Notes: generated by a model not told the origin, from the letters alone. A stretch of 64,000 nucleotides of DNA from Pseudomonas sp. MYb60 (GCF_002979555.1 NZ_PCOZ01000008.1:286304-350303); one strand, 5' to 3'; numbered from the stretch's first letter, positions 1 to 8,309 are shown. Numbers and translations are program-made.

Positions 1-177
1 ATGCGGCTCGCCGGTGCGTTCGTGCCAGCCCTCGCCGACAATCTGCCCATCACGCACGATCACGCAGCCAACCCGGGGGTTGGGGTGGGTGGTGTACAGG
101 CCCTTGCGCGCCAATTCGAGGGCGCGCGCCATGTAATGGGCGTCGAGGACGGCTTGTTCGGCAGACGGTGGGTTCAT
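1..177 (-). CDS. ribD: RibD, riboflavin deaminase/reductase, N-terminal 59 residues only
   Basis: Bifunctional diaminohydroxyphosphoribosylaminopyrimidine deaminase / uracil reductase, second step of riboflavin synthesis. Only the deaminase N-terminus is in the window; the gene runs off the left edge. The 59 visible residues show the family's AxxLAxKGxYTTHPNPRVGCV pattern and end at GEPH, where the zinc-binding HAE motif begins. The ATG overlaps the nrdR stop by four bases (ATGA), implying co-transcription and translational coupling. The nrdR-rib arrangement is common in gammaproteobacteria. Confidence 0.95.
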   Translation of the reverse strand, partial: MNPPSAEQAVLDAHYMARALELARKGLYTTHPNPRVGCVIVRDGQIVGEGWHERTGEPH

Positions 178-638
178 TCTTTGGCAGGCTCACGGGCCAG
201 GCGGTCGATCTCTTCGCGGAACTCATTGAGGTCCTGGAAGCGTCGGTACACCGAGGCGAAACGGATATAGGCGACTTCATCGAGCTTTTGCAGCTCGCCC
301 ATCACCAGTTCACCCACCACCAGGCTCTTGACCTCGCGCTCGCCGGTGGCCCGCAGCTTGTGCTTGATATGCACCAGCGCCGCTTCCAGGCGCTCGACGC
401 TCACCGGGCGTTTTTCCAACGCGCGCTGCATACCGGCGCGCAGTTTGTCTTCGTCGAAAGGCTGGCGGCTGCCGTCGGATTTGATCAGGCGCGGCAACAC
501 CAGTTCGGCGGTTTCGAAGGTGGTGAAACGTTCACCGCAGGCCAGGCATTCGCGCCGGCGACGCACTTGATCGCCCTCGGCGACCAAACGTGAGTCAATG
601 ACCTTGGTGTCGTTGGCACCGCAGAAGGGACAGTGCAT
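174..638 (-). CDS. nrdR: NrdR, transcriptional repressor of ribonucleotide reductases
   Basis: 154 residues, the usual NrdR length. It starts MHCPFCGANDTKVIDSR, with the N-terminal zinc ribbon (CPFC, then CLAC near residue 31) followed by an ATP-cone domain (VLPRLIKSDGSRQPFDEDKL). NrdR binds (d)ATP and represses nrd operons by binding NrdR boxes. The start at 638 is chosen because the family begins exactly at MHCPFC; the upstream in-frame extension has no family similarity. It overlaps ribD by four bases and is divergent from the lipoprotein gene at 778. Confidence 0.98.
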   Translation of the reverse strand: MHCPFCGANDTKVIDSRLVAEGDQVRRRRECLACGERFTTFETAELVLPRLIKSDGSRQPFDEDKLRAGMQRALEKRPVSVERLEAALVHIKHKLRATGEREVKSLVVGELVMGELQKLDEVAYIRFASVYRRFQDLNEFREEIDRLAREPAKE

Positions 639-777
639 GGTGGCAGGCAACAAAAAAAGGGAGGGCCATGGTAGCGCATCCCTGTGGCAAGACAAGCCAT
701 AGCCTTTACGGTATATAGGCTGAGTAATATGTTTCTTGTTTTTAAAGCCACGGATTTTGTCCTTTCTGGAGCCGTAC

Positions 778-1236
778 ATGCAGCTACGACCACTTGTATT
801 ACTCAGTGTGTTCAGTCTTTTTCTGGTCGCCTGCAGCAGCGAAACCCCTAAACCCGCCGCGCCACAACCCACCCCCGCCCAGGAGAAAAAACTCCCTGGC
901 GCCGAAGAGTTGGGCCCACTGCCGGCCTACCAACGCGAAATCAATGGCACCCTGACCAACGTGCCGGCCGGTGCCGAGGTCGAGATGGCCTTGCTGGTGA
1001 TCGACGAACGCTCGCGCCCGCAACAATTACTCGCCAGCAGCGTGCTGACCGGCAACGGCAAGCCCCTGGCCTTTCGACTGCGCTTCAATCCCGACGCGTT
1101 CCCAGCCGATGCGCGGGTGGAATTGCGCGGTCGCGCCAGCCAGTCCGGCCAGTTGATCTTGCACCTGCCCGCCGTGCGCGTGACCCAGGCGATCACCCAG
1201 ACCACCGGCCCCCTGCAACTCGTCAAGGCACCATGA
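778..1236 (+). CDS. YbaY-type lipoprotein
   Basis: 152 residues. The N-terminus is a lipoprotein signal peptide with lipobox LVAC, the Cys at about residue 19, then a Pro/Ala-rich linker and a beta-rich domain (INGTLTNVPAGAEVEMALLV) typical of the YbaY (type III secretion system pilotin-like) family. Probably anchored in the outer membrane; function unknown. The start is the ATG directly before the signal peptide rather than the in-frame ATG at 736. It overlaps the next gene by four bases (ATGA). Confidence 0.85.
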   Translation: MQLRPLVLLSVFSLFLVACSSETPKPAAPQPTPAQEKKLPGAEELGPLPAYQREINGTLTNVPAGAEVEMALLVIDERSRPQQLLASSVLTGNGKPLAFRLRFNPDAFPADARVELRGRASQSGQLILHLPAVRVTQAITQTTGPLQLVKAP

Positions 1237-1889
1237 CACCACCGCTGGACCTGCACGCGGCGCTGAGCGACTTGATCGGCGACGCCCGCCTGGTGCCCTG
1301 CCCGCTCCCAGGCACCGAGTTGTCGCTGTGGCTGCTGGACGCCGACAACATGGACCGCGCCTTCAGCCCCGAAGAAACCCGGCGCATCCTGCACGAACCG
1401 CCCTACTGGAGCTTTTGCTGGGCCAGCGGTCTGGCACTGGCGCGCTACCTGGCGGCGAACCCAGCGTGGGTCGCCGGCAAGCGTGTGCTGGATTTCGGCG
1501 CCGGCTCCGGCGTGGCCGGGATCGCTGCCATCAAGGCGGGCGCGCTGGAAGTGGTGGCCTGCGACCTGGACCCGCTGGCGCTGGCATCATGTCGGGCGAA
1601 TGCAGAACTCAATGGTGTGGAGCTGGGTTACTCAGCTGATTTTTTCGCCGAAGCCGACCGCTTCGACCTGATCCTGGTGGCCGACGTACTCTACGACCGG
1701 GCGAACCTGCCGTTGCTGGATCAGTTTCTCAGCCGTGGCCGTGAAGCGCTGGTAGCAGACTCCCGGGTGCGGGATTTTCAGCATGCGCATTATCAACGGC
1801 TGGAGGTCCTGGAGGCATTGACGTTGCCGGACTTGGCGGAGCCCTGGGAGTTTCGCAAGGTGAGCCTGTACCATTCGCGGCGGCCTTGA
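1233..1889 (+). CDS. Class I SAM methyltransferase, METTL20/ETF-beta lysine methyltransferase-like
   Basis: 218 residues. Motif I is VLDFGAGSGVAGIAA (about residues 86-100), the acidic motif II is VVACDLDP and the post-motif is LILVADVLYD. The stretch PPYWSFCWASGLALARYL just before motif I and the DxxY-type motif (DVLY) resemble the seven-beta-strand protein-lysine methyltransferases of the METTL20 type, which methylate the electron-transfer flavoprotein beta subunit. The substrate is inferred from this resemblance only. It is translationally coupled to the lipoprotein gene upstream. Confidence 0.85.
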   Translation: MTPPLDLHAALSDLIGDARLVPCPLPGTELSLWLLDADNMDRAFSPEETRRILHEPPYWSFCWASGLALARYLAANPAWVAGKRVLDFGAGSGVAGIAAIKAGALEVVACDLDPLALASCRANAELNGVELGYSADFFAEADRFDLILVADVLYDRANLPLLDQFLSRGREALVADSRVRDFQHAHYQRLEVLEALTLPDLAEPWEFRKVSLYHSRRP

Positions 1890-1891
1890 GG

Positions 1892-1917
1892 CCATCGCGG
1901 GCAAGCTCACTCCCACA
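1892..1917 (+). repeat. REP-type fragment
   Basis: The sequence ATCGCGGGCAAGCTCACTCC and flanks, just after the methyltransferase stop, match the GCGGGCAAGC...CTCCCAC core of the short REP elements scattered in fluorescent pseudomonads. Only one half-element is present and it does not form a long hairpin alone. Recognition is from memory of the consensus. Confidence 0.5.
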
Positions 1918-2001
1918 CTTGACCGTATTCCCCCGGAGAGCTTTCAGCCAATCGTCCCAGCCCTTATAGTTCCCCCATTCCCGCTTTATTCGAGACGCGC
2001 C

Positions 2002-2874
2002 ATGAGTGAGCCCACCCCGTACATCTTCGATGTCACCACCGCCAATTTCGACCAGGCGGTGATTCAGAACTCTTTTGAAAAACCCGTGCTGGTGGACTTT
2101 TGGGCCGAGTGGTGTGCGCCGTGCAAGGCGCTGATGCCGTTGCTGGCGCAGATTGCCGAGAGTTATCAGGGTGAGTTGCTGCTGGCCAAGGTCGATTGCG
2201 AGGCCGAGCAGGATATTGTCGCGCGCTTTGGCATTCAAAGCTTGCCGACGGTGGTGCTGTTCAAGGACGGCCAGCCTGTGGACGGGTTTGCCGGGGCGCA
2301 GCCGGAGTCGGCGGTGCGGGCGATGCTGGCGCCGCACGTGCAGATGCCGCCGCCGGCTGCGGCGGACCCGCTGGAGCAGGCCCAGGCGTTGTTCGCCGAC
2401 GGTCGTATCAGCGAAGCGCAAGCGGTGCTCGTCGCCTTGCTCGGCGAAGACAACACCAACGCCGCCGCGCTGATCCTGTACGCCCGCTGCCTGGCCGAGC
2501 GCGGTGAGCTGGGTGAGGCCCAGACGGTACTGGACGCGGTAAAAAGCGACGACCACAAAGCCGCCCTCGCCGGTGCCAAGGCGCAGATCACCTTCCTGCG
2601 CCAGGCCGCCGACCTGCCTGACGCTGCCGAGCTGAAAAGCCGCCTGGCGCAAAACCCGCAGGATGACGAAGCCGCCTATCAACTGGCCATCCAGCAGCTG
2701 GCGCGCCAGCAATACGACGCGGCGCTGGACGGCTTGCTCAAGTTGTTTATCCGCAACCGCAGCTACAGCGAAGGTCTGCCGCACAAGACCTTGCTGCAGG
2801 TGTTCGAGTTGCTGGGCAACGAACACCCGCTGGTCACGGTGTACCGCCGCAAGTTGTTCGCCGCGTTGTATTAA
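2002..2874 (+). CDS. cnoX: CnoX (YbbN), thioredoxin-TPR co-chaperone
   Basis: 290 residues. The N-terminal thioredoxin fold carries an active site WAEWCAPCKAL near residues 32-42 and the cis-Pro segment SLPTVVLFKDG. After about residue 115 come TPR-like helical repeats (LEQAQALFADGRISEAQAVL and following). CnoX protects proteins from oxidation and passes them to DnaK/GroEL. Here both active-site cysteines are present, whereas the E. coli protein lacks the CxxC pair, so redox activity is plausible. The stop overlaps the stop of the convergent gene by three bases. Confidence 0.93.
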   Translation: MSEPTPYIFDVTTANFDQAVIQNSFEKPVLVDFWAEWCAPCKALMPLLAQIAESYQGELLLAKVDCEAEQDIVARFGIQSLPTVVLFKDGQPVDGFAGAQPESAVRAMLAPHVQMPPPAAADPLEQAQALFADGRISEAQAVLVALLGEDNTNAAALILYARCLAERGELGEAQTVLDAVKSDDHKAALAGAKAQITFLRQAADLPDAAELKSRLAQNPQDDEAAYQLAIQQLARQQYDAALDGLLKLFIRNRSYSEGLPHKTLLQVFELLGNEHPLVTVYRRKLFAALY

Positions 2875-3212
2875 TCGCCGACCCAACTGTACAGCGGCGT
2901 ATCCCCGCCGCTGGCCACCTTCACCTTGGCGCTATGGCGCAGTCGCACCAACAGGCGCTTGCCCGCCGAGGCGTCACCTGCCAGACCTTCCAACTGGTCG
3001 AGCAATTCCAGGCCATTGAGTTGACCGGCCTTGCGCAACAGCGCCTGGGCGTTCTCCCACAGGTCTGGGTTGTGTTGAGCCGGCGCCGCTGCGGGCGCGC
3101 TCGCCACAGGGGCAGCCTGCAACTGCGCCCCCAGGCGAGCCCAATCGCCGTCATCCAGCTCCAGGGTCAAGTCCACCGGCAGGTCACCGACGGTTCCACG
3201 AATTCGCAACAT
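2871..3212 (-). CDS. Hypothetical protein, conserved in Pseudomonas
   Basis: 113 residues, not assignable to a characterised family. It starts MLRIRGTVGDLPVDLTLELDD, has an Ala/Pro-rich middle, then a helical segment NPDLWENAQALLRKAGQLNG. No signal peptide or membrane segment. The ATG at 3212 is preferred over the upstream in-frame ATG at 3254, which adds a sequence of different composition. It is convergent with cnoX and divergent from the zinc operon. Confidence 0.7.
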   Translation of the reverse strand: MLRIRGTVGDLPVDLTLELDDGDWARLGAQLQAAPVASAPAAAPAQHNPDLWENAQALLRKAGQLNGLELLDQLEGLAGDASAGKRLLVRLRHSAKVKVASGGDTPLYSWVGD

Positions 3213-3299
3213 CGTCCCTACTCCTGCACTTTTTTCTGACAGGCATGCTCCCATGTGGCTTGCGCAACGCCAAGGGTGAGGTCAAACTCCGCGCATATT

Positions 3300-3317
3300 G
3301 TTATAAGATCACATAAC
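3300..3317 (+). promoter_or_regulatory. Zur-like operator upstream of the zinc operon
   Basis: The dyad GTTATAAGATCACATAAC lies 28 bases before the zrgA start. Its first 13 bases match 11 of 13 positions of the GTTATANTATAAC core of gammaproteobacterial Zur boxes, and GTTAT/ATAAC form an outer inverted repeat. The spacing of the outer arms is longer than the classic box, so the exact register is uncertain. Confidence 0.6.
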
Positions 3318-3344
3318 AAAACCTTCATCTTCCGGAGCGTCCTC

Positions 3345-3938
3345 ATGCGTCGTCTGTTGCTTGCTTTGCCCTTTGCCCTGCTGCCACTGGCCGTCGCCCA
3401 TGCGCATGAAGCACATGAGCACGAACACGGTAGCCTCGGCGCCCACGAGCATGGCGTCGGCCGCCTCAACGCGGTGCTCGACGGCAAGGCCCTGGAGCTT
3501 GAGTTGGACAGCCCGGCGATGAACCTGGTGGGGTTTGAACACACCGCCACCACCGACGCCGACAAAGCCAAGGTCGCAGCGGCGCGCAAGCAACTTGAGA
3601 ACCCGCTGGCCCTGTTCAACCTGCCGAAGGCTGCCGGCTGCGTGGTCAGTTCCCTGGAACTCAACAGCCCGCTGTTCGGGGACAAGCCCGAGGCCGACCA
3701 CGACGACGATGATGACCACGACGCCAAAGACGGCGCCCACGAACACCATCACGACCACAGCGAAATCCACGCCCACTACCAGTTCACCTGCGCCACACCA
3801 ACGGCCCTGAGCAACCTCGACCTGACCCAGGTGTTCAAGACCTTCCCCGCCACCCAGAAAATTCAGGTACAACTGATCGGCCCGAGCGGCCAGCAAGGCG
3901 TTGACGCGACGGCCACAGCAGCCACCCTGAAGTTCTGA
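3345..3938 (+). CDS. zrgA: ZrgA-type zinc-binding periplasmic protein (DUF2796)
   Basis: 197 residues with a signal peptide (MRRLLLALPFALLPLAVAHA) and two His-rich metal-binding stretches: HEAHEHEHGS at the mature N-terminus and a run of Asp/His around residues 115-145 (DHDDDDDHD, HEHHHDHSEIHAHY). DUF2796/ZrgA proteins bind zinc in the periplasm. The first gene of a four-gene operon that follows within a few bases, it matches the zinc-starvation operon PA4063-PA4066 of P. aeruginosa as I remember it. The start at 3345 is chosen for the signal peptide. Confidence 0.92.
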   Translation: MRRLLLALPFALLPLAVAHAHEAHEHEHGSLGAHEHGVGRLNAVLDGKALELELDSPAMNLVGFEHTATTDADKAKVAAARKQLENPLALFNLPKAAGCVVSSLELNSPLFGDKPEADHDDDDDHDAKDGAHEHHHDHSEIHAHYQFTCATPTALSNLDLTQVFKTFPATQKIQVQLIGPSGQQGVDATATAATLKF

Positions 3939-3944
3939 GTTCAC

Positions 3945-4655
3945 ATGACCCAAGCATTGATCGAACTGTCTGACCTGGGCTTTAACTGGCCCGGTCATCC
4001 GCAGTTGCTGGACATCCCCGCATTCCGCCTGGAAGCGGGGGAAACCCTGTTTCTCAAAGGCCCGAGTGGCAGTGGCAAAACCACGCTGCTGGGGCTGCTG
4101 GGCGGCGTGCAGAAACCTACCGGGGGCAGTATTCGCCTGCTCGGCCAGGAACTCACCGAACTCTCGGCCGGCGCCCGCGACCGGTTTCGTGTCGACCATA
4201 CCGGCTATATCTTCCAACAGTTCAACCTGTTGCCGTTCCTGTCGGTGCGCGAGAACGTCGAGTTGCCGTGTCACTTTTCCAAACTGCGCGCGCAAAGGGC
4301 CAAACAGCGCCATGGCAGTGTCGATAATGCTGCTGCAACGTTATTGGCCCACCTGGGTTTGAAAGACAAGGACTTGCTGGAACGTCGCGCCGACTCTCTC
4401 TCCATCGGCCAACAACAACGGGTCGCCGCCGCGCGCGCGCTGATTGGCCAACCTGAACTGGTGATCGCCGACGAACCCACCTCGGCCCTGGACTACGACG
4501 CTCGCGAAGCGTTCCTGCAACTGCTGTTCGCCGAATGCCGCGAAGCCGGCGCCAGCCTGTTGTTTGTCAGCCATGACCAGAGCCTGGCGCCGCTGTTCGA
4601 CCGCAACCTGTCGCTGGCCGAACTCAATCGCGCCGCCACGCCTGCAGAGGTTTGA
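3945..4655 (+). CDS. ABC transporter ATP-binding protein, LolD/MacB type
   Basis: 236 residues. Walker A GPSGSGKTT (about residues 39-47), Q-loop YIFQQFNLLPFL, signature LSIGQQQR, Walker B LVIADEPTSALD and switch His in LFVSHDQ are all intact. The family powers MacB/LolCDE-type mechanotransmission rather than classic import. It sits six bases after zrgA and ends just before the permease, so it is the ATPase partner of that permease in the zinc operon. Confidence 0.95.
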   Translation: MTQALIELSDLGFNWPGHPQLLDIPAFRLEAGETLFLKGPSGSGKTTLLGLLGGVQKPTGGSIRLLGQELTELSAGARDRFRVDHTGYIFQQFNLLPFLSVRENVELPCHFSKLRAQRAKQRHGSVDNAAATLLAHLGLKDKDLLERRADSLSIGQQQRVAAARALIGQPELVIADEPTSALDYDAREAFLQLLFAECREAGASLLFVSHDQSLAPLFDRNLSLAELNRAATPAEV

Positions 4656-4656
4656 G

Positions 4657-5922
4657 ATGTATCTGTTCCGTCTAGCCATGGCCAGCCTGGCTAACCGCCG
4701 CTTTACCGCGATCCTTACCGCGTTCGCCATCGCGCTCTCCGTCTGCCTGCTGCTGGCGGTGGAGCGCGTGCGTGTCGAAGCGCGCAACAGTTTCGCCAGC
4801 ACCATCAGTGGCACCGACCTGATCGTCGGCGCGCGCTCGGGCTCGGTGAACCTGCTGCTGTACTCGGTGTTTCGCATCGGCAACGCCACCAACAATATCC
4901 GCTGGGACAGCTACGAACACTTTGCCGCCAGCCCCCAGGTGAAATGGGCGATCCCGATTTCCCTCGGCGACTCCCACCGTGGCTACCGCGTGATGGGTAC
5001 CAACGAATCCTACTTCGAGCACTACCAGTACGGCCGCAAGCAACACCTCGAACTGGCCAGCGGTCGCGCCTTCGCCACCGACCCCTTCGAAGTGGTGCTC
5101 GGCGCCGAAGTCGCCGACGCGCTGCACTACAAGCTCGGCGACAAACTGGTGCTGGCTCACGGCGTGGCGGTGGTCAGCCTGGTCAAGCACGACGACAAGC
5201 CGTTCACCGTGGTTGGCATCCTCAAGCGCACCGGCACGCCGGTGGACCGCACGCTCCATATCAGCCTGGGCGGCATGGAAGCGATCCATATCGACTGGCA
5301 CAACGGCGTGCCGGCCCAGGGCAAAGGCCGCATCAGCGCCGATCAAGCGCGCAACATGGACCTCACCCCGCAAGCGATCACCGCGTTCATGCTCGGCCTC
5401 AACAACAAGATTTCCACCTTTGCCTTGCAGCGGGAGATCAATGAATTCCGCGGCGAACCGATGCTGGCAATCCTGCCGGGGGTGGCGTTGCAAGAGCTGT
5501 GGAGCATGATGGGCACCGCCGAAAAAGCGCTGTTCGTGATTTCGCTGTTCGTGGTGCTGACCGGGTTGATCGGCATGCTCACGGCAATCCTCACCAGCCT
5601 CAACGAACGTCGGCGCGAGATGGCGATCCTCCGGTCGGTGGGCGCGCGCCCCTGGCATATCGCGACGCTGCTGATCTTCGAAGCCTTCGCCCTGGCCTTG
5701 TCCGGCGTCGTGGCGGGGCTGGGCCTGCTGTACATCTGCATCGCGGCCTCGCGCGGGTACTTGCAGGCCAACTACGGCCTGGACCTGCCGATGGCCTGGC
5801 CGAGCGAATATGAATGGACATTGCTGGCCGGTATCCTGGCGGCGGCGCTGTTGATGGGCAGCGTGCCCGCATGGCGCGCCTACCGACAATCCCTGGCCGA
5901 TGGCCTGTCCATACGTTTATGA
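4657..5922 (+). CDS. ABC transporter permease, MacB/LolC-type (FtsX family)
   Basis: 421 residues. An N-terminal membrane segment (FTAILTAFAIALSVCLLLAV), a large periplasmic domain of about 250 residues, then three C-terminal segments, including ALFVISLFVVLTGLIGMLTA and LLIFEAFALALSGVVAGLGL. This is the FtsX/MacB topology. The NERRREMAILRSVGARPW coupling motif is typical. The start at 4657 follows the ATPase stop by one base. The end overlaps a possible ATG of the next gene. Substrate unknown; a role in zinc homeostasis is inferred from the operon. Confidence 0.93.
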   Translation: MYLFRLAMASLANRRFTAILTAFAIALSVCLLLAVERVRVEARNSFASTISGTDLIVGARSGSVNLLLYSVFRIGNATNNIRWDSYEHFAASPQVKWAIPISLGDSHRGYRVMGTNESYFEHYQYGRKQHLELASGRAFATDPFEVVLGAEVADALHYKLGDKLVLAHGVAVVSLVKHDDKPFTVVGILKRTGTPVDRTLHISLGGMEAIHIDWHNGVPAQGKGRISADQARNMDLTPQAITAFMLGLNNKISTFALQREINEFRGEPMLAILPGVALQELWSMMGTAEKALFVISLFVVLTGLIGMLTAILTSLNERRREMAILRSVGARPWHIATLLIFEAFALALSGVVAGLGLLYICIAASRGYLQANYGLDLPMAWPSEYEWTLLAGILAAALLMGSVPAWRAYRQSLADGLSIRL

Positions 5923-5933
5923 GGAAGGCCCTG

Positions 5934-6446
5934 ATGCGCCGCGCACTCGTTGCACTGTTTTTGCTGGTGGCCCTGCCCGCCTGGGCCGCCGAGCCCAAGG
6001 AGCTGACCTGGTCGGAGTTGATCCCACCGGATGCCGAGCCTGTGGTGCCAAACATGCAGCCGCTGCACAACTTGTCCGGCATGGCCGATGCCTTGGAGTC
6101 GGCGCCAGCGGCCAAGCAGGAAATGCCCCACGCGCCGGCGGTCAAGGCCCTCGATGGCCAGCACATTCGCCTGCCGGGGTATATCGTGCCGCTGGAAGTG
6201 GCGGAGAACGGCCGCACCACCGAGTTCTTGCTGGTGCCGTATTTCGGCGCGTGCATCCACGTGCCGCCGCCGCCGTCGAACCAGATCGTGCATGTCAAAA
6301 GCGAAGTCGGCGTGAAGCTCGATGAGTTGTACCAGCCGTACTGGATCGAAGGGGCGATGCAGGTCAAGCCGTCCAGCAGCGAACTGGCGGATGCCAGCTA
6401 CCAGATGGATGCCGACAAGATTTTCGTCTACGAACTGCCGGAGTAG
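5934..6446 (+). CDS. DUF3299 exported protein of the zinc operon
   Basis: 170 residues with a clear signal peptide (MRRALVALFLLVALPAWA). The mature part contains LPGYIVPLEVAENGRTTEF and YFGACIHVPPPPSNQIV, the hallmark of DUF3299, with a Cys-x-His pair that could bind metal. Function unknown. The start at 5934 has GAGGAAG five bases ahead; an alternative ATG at 5919 overlaps the permease stop. Last gene of the zrgA operon. Confidence 0.88.
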   Translation: MRRALVALFLLVALPAWAAEPKELTWSELIPPDAEPVVPNMQPLHNLSGMADALESAPAAKQEMPHAPAVKALDGQHIRLPGYIVPLEVAENGRTTEFLLVPYFGACIHVPPPPSNQIVHVKSEVGVKLDELYQPYWIEGAMQVKPSSSELADASYQMDADKIFVYELPE

Positions 6447-6463
6447 CGCTGATCGACCTTTCA

Positions 6464-6477
6464 TTGAGCTGAGTCAA
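6464..6477 (+). promoter_or_regulatory. ANR/FNR-like box for oprG
   Basis: TTGAGCTGAGTCAA matches 8 of 10 conserved positions of the TTGAT-N4-ATCAA ANR/FNR site. A possible -10 (TACCAT, 6499-6504) would put the box centre near -41, the class II activator position. In P. aeruginosa oprG is known to be induced under low oxygen through ANR. Confidence 0.6.
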
Positions 6478-6540
6478 AAGACCGGGCGGAACGATCTTTA
6501 CCATTGGACCTACAACTTTTAAACGTCCTTTGGAGCTCCC

Positions 6541-7239
6541 ATGAACATGTCTCTGCTCGGCGCGTCCCTCTTCGCGCTAGCCCTCGTCGCCCCTGCTGCC
6601 CATGCCCACGAAGCGGGCGACATTCTGGTTCGTGCCGGTGCAATCACCGTTAACCCGAAAGCCGACAGCGGCCATGTATCGGTCGACCAGGGCCCGCTGG
6701 CCGGCACCAACCTGGGCGGCAAGGCGACCATGAGCAGCGACACCCAACTGGGCCTGAACTTCGCCTACATGCTGACCAACCACGTGGGGATCGAGCTGCT
6801 GGCCGCTACGCCGTTCGAGCACGACGTGAAGATCAAGAACACCGCCCTCGGCGCCGCCAACGGCAAGCTCGGCACCCTGAAACACCTGCCGCCGACCCTG
6901 AGCATCGTGTACTACCCGCTGGACAACAAGTCCGCGTTCCAACCCTACGTGGGCGCCGGTATCAACTACACCTGGATCTACGACGAACACGTCGGCAGCC
7001 GTGCAGAGAGCGCAGGCTTCAGCAACTTCAAGGCCGAGAACTCCTGGGGCTGGGCCGCGCAGATCGGTGCCGACTACATGATCAACGACAAATGGATGAT
7101 CAACGCCCAGGCGCGCTACATCGACATCAGCACCAAGGCTACCGTGGACAACAACGCGCTGGCCGCCGGCACTCGCGCCAAGGTCAATGTGGACGTGGAC
7201 CCGATGGTGTACATGGTAGGCATCGGTTACAAGTTCTGA
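6541..7239 (+). CDS. oprG: OprG, OmpW-family outer membrane beta-barrel
   Basis: 232 residues. Signal peptide ending AHAHEAGD, then alternating beta strands of an eight-stranded barrel (DTQLGLNFAYMLTNHVGIEL, PYVGAGINYTWIYDEHV) and a C-terminal GIGYKF ending in Phe, the signal for BAM-dependent insertion. OmpW/OprG forms a lateral channel for small hydrophobic solutes. It follows the zinc operon but has its own regulatory region and terminator. Confidence 0.95.
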   Translation: MNMSLLGASLFALALVAPAAHAHEAGDILVRAGAITVNPKADSGHVSVDQGPLAGTNLGGKATMSSDTQLGLNFAYMLTNHVGIELLAATPFEHDVKIKNTALGAANGKLGTLKHLPPTLSIVYYPLDNKSAFQPYVGAGINYTWIYDEHVGSRAESAGFSNFKAENSWGWAAQIGADYMINDKWMINAQARYIDISTKATVDNNALAAGTRAKVNVDVDPMVYMVGIGYKF

Positions 7240-7260
7240 CACAACACTAACCAACACCAC

Positions 7261-7305
7261 AACTCAATGTGGGAGGGGGCAAACCTCCTCCCACATTGAG
7301 TTTTT
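7261..7305 (+). terminator. Terminator/REP palindrome after oprG
   Basis: A perfect 16-base stem (AACTCAATGTGGGAGG and its complement, 7261-7276 and 7287-7302) with a 10-base loop, followed by TTTTT. The TGTGGGAGG core is the fluorescent-Pseudomonas REP sequence. It lies between convergent genes and probably stops oprG transcription; the other strand has only AGTTGTGG after the stem. Confidence 0.85.
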
Positions 7306-7312
7306 CGCTTCT

Positions 7313-8197
7313 TCAGCTATGGCGGTAGAAACGGTCCAGCAACGCCGGCAACCCCGCCCGCCACGCCCGTGGCTTGATGCCGAAGGTGTGAAGGATTTTC
7401 TTGCAGGCCAGTACCGCATGTTGCGGCTCATCGCTGGCATCCGGCCGGGCCGCGTGGGCCTGGGCTGTCGGTGACTCAATCGCCAGTGGATGATAATTGC
7501 GCGCCTCGGTGAGGATCGCCTGGCCCAGCGCCAGCGGTGTGGTCGCCTCCTGGCCAGCGTAGTGATAAGTGCCCCACAACGGCGCTGCGCAATCGAGCTG
7601 CTTGAGCACCGAAATGATCACCCGCGCGGCATCATCCACGGGCGTCGGGTTGCCGCGACGGTCATCGGCCATCAGCAGTTCGTCGGGTTTTTCGGCCCGG
7701 GCCAGGAAGCGTCCGAGGGTGCCGTCGACACTGTCATCCAGCAGCCAGCCAAAACGCAGCAACACATGCTGCGGGCAGGTGGCGCGCACACTTTGCTCGA
7801 TACGCCACAATGCCTGGCCGCGCAGGCCCAGGGGCACTGGTTCGTCCTTTTCGCTGTAGGCGGTGGCGCGAGAGCCATCGAACACACGGTAGCTGGACGG
7901 TTGCAGCAAGGTAATGTTGTGGTGCTGGCACAGTTCGGCCAGGCGTTCGATCGCGTATTCCTGGGCAGCCAGGCGGGTTTCGCTGACGGCCTCAGACTGG
8001 AACCAGTCGAAATAATAGGCGAGGTTGATCAACGCGTCGGGACGGGTGTCGTCGAGCAACTGGGTAAGGCTCGCGGCATCCCAGCCGTCTTGGGGCGGTT
8101 TGGGTGCGAGGAAGCCGATGTCTTCCTCTGCACCGAGGCGAATCAGCGCCTGCCCGAGGGCATTCCCGCCGCCCAGTAACATAAGGCGCATTCGCAT
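7313..8197 (-). CDS. NAD-dependent epimerase / RmlD-like sugar-nucleotide-binding protein
   Basis: About 294 residues. The N-terminal Rossmann fold has LLGGGNALGQALIRLG, then the active-site region ITLLQPSSYRVFDGS; the YxxxK of extended SDRs is not clear. The profile is closest to dTDP-4-dehydrorhamnose reductase-like proteins (RmlD_sub_bind). ATGs at 8197 and 8191 are both possible; neither has a good Shine-Dalgarno. It is convergent with oprG, as is PA4068 in P. aeruginosa from memory. Substrate unknown. Confidence 0.82.
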   Translation of the reverse strand: MRMRLMLLGGGNALGQALIRLGAEEDIGFLAPKPPQDGWDAASLTQLLDDTRPDALINLAYYFDWFQSEAVSETRLAAQEYAIERLAELCQHHNITLLQPSSYRVFDGSRATAYSEKDEPVPLGLRGQALWRIEQSVRATCPQHVLLRFGWLLDDSVDGTLGRFLARAEKPDELLMADDRRGNPTPVDDAARVIISVLKQLDCAAPLWGTYHYAGQEATTPLALGQAILTEARNYHPLAIESPTAQAHAARPDASDEPQHAVLACKKILHTFGIKPRAWRAGLPALLDRFYRHS

Positions 8198-8309
8198 AGA
8201 TTGAGCAGGCCCGGTCTGTTTGGAACGATGGCTAGGGTCGGCAGGCGAGTAAGCCTTGCCGCTGGTCTGAGCCAGAATCGTTGCATTTTGCGGGTTTGTA
8301 GCGCAACCG

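Noticed and set aside
3668..3790. Low-complexity Asp/His repeat as a tandem DNA repeat
   Set aside because: The repetition is at the protein level (metal-binding His/Asp stretch of ZrgA) and does not form an exact DNA repeat.
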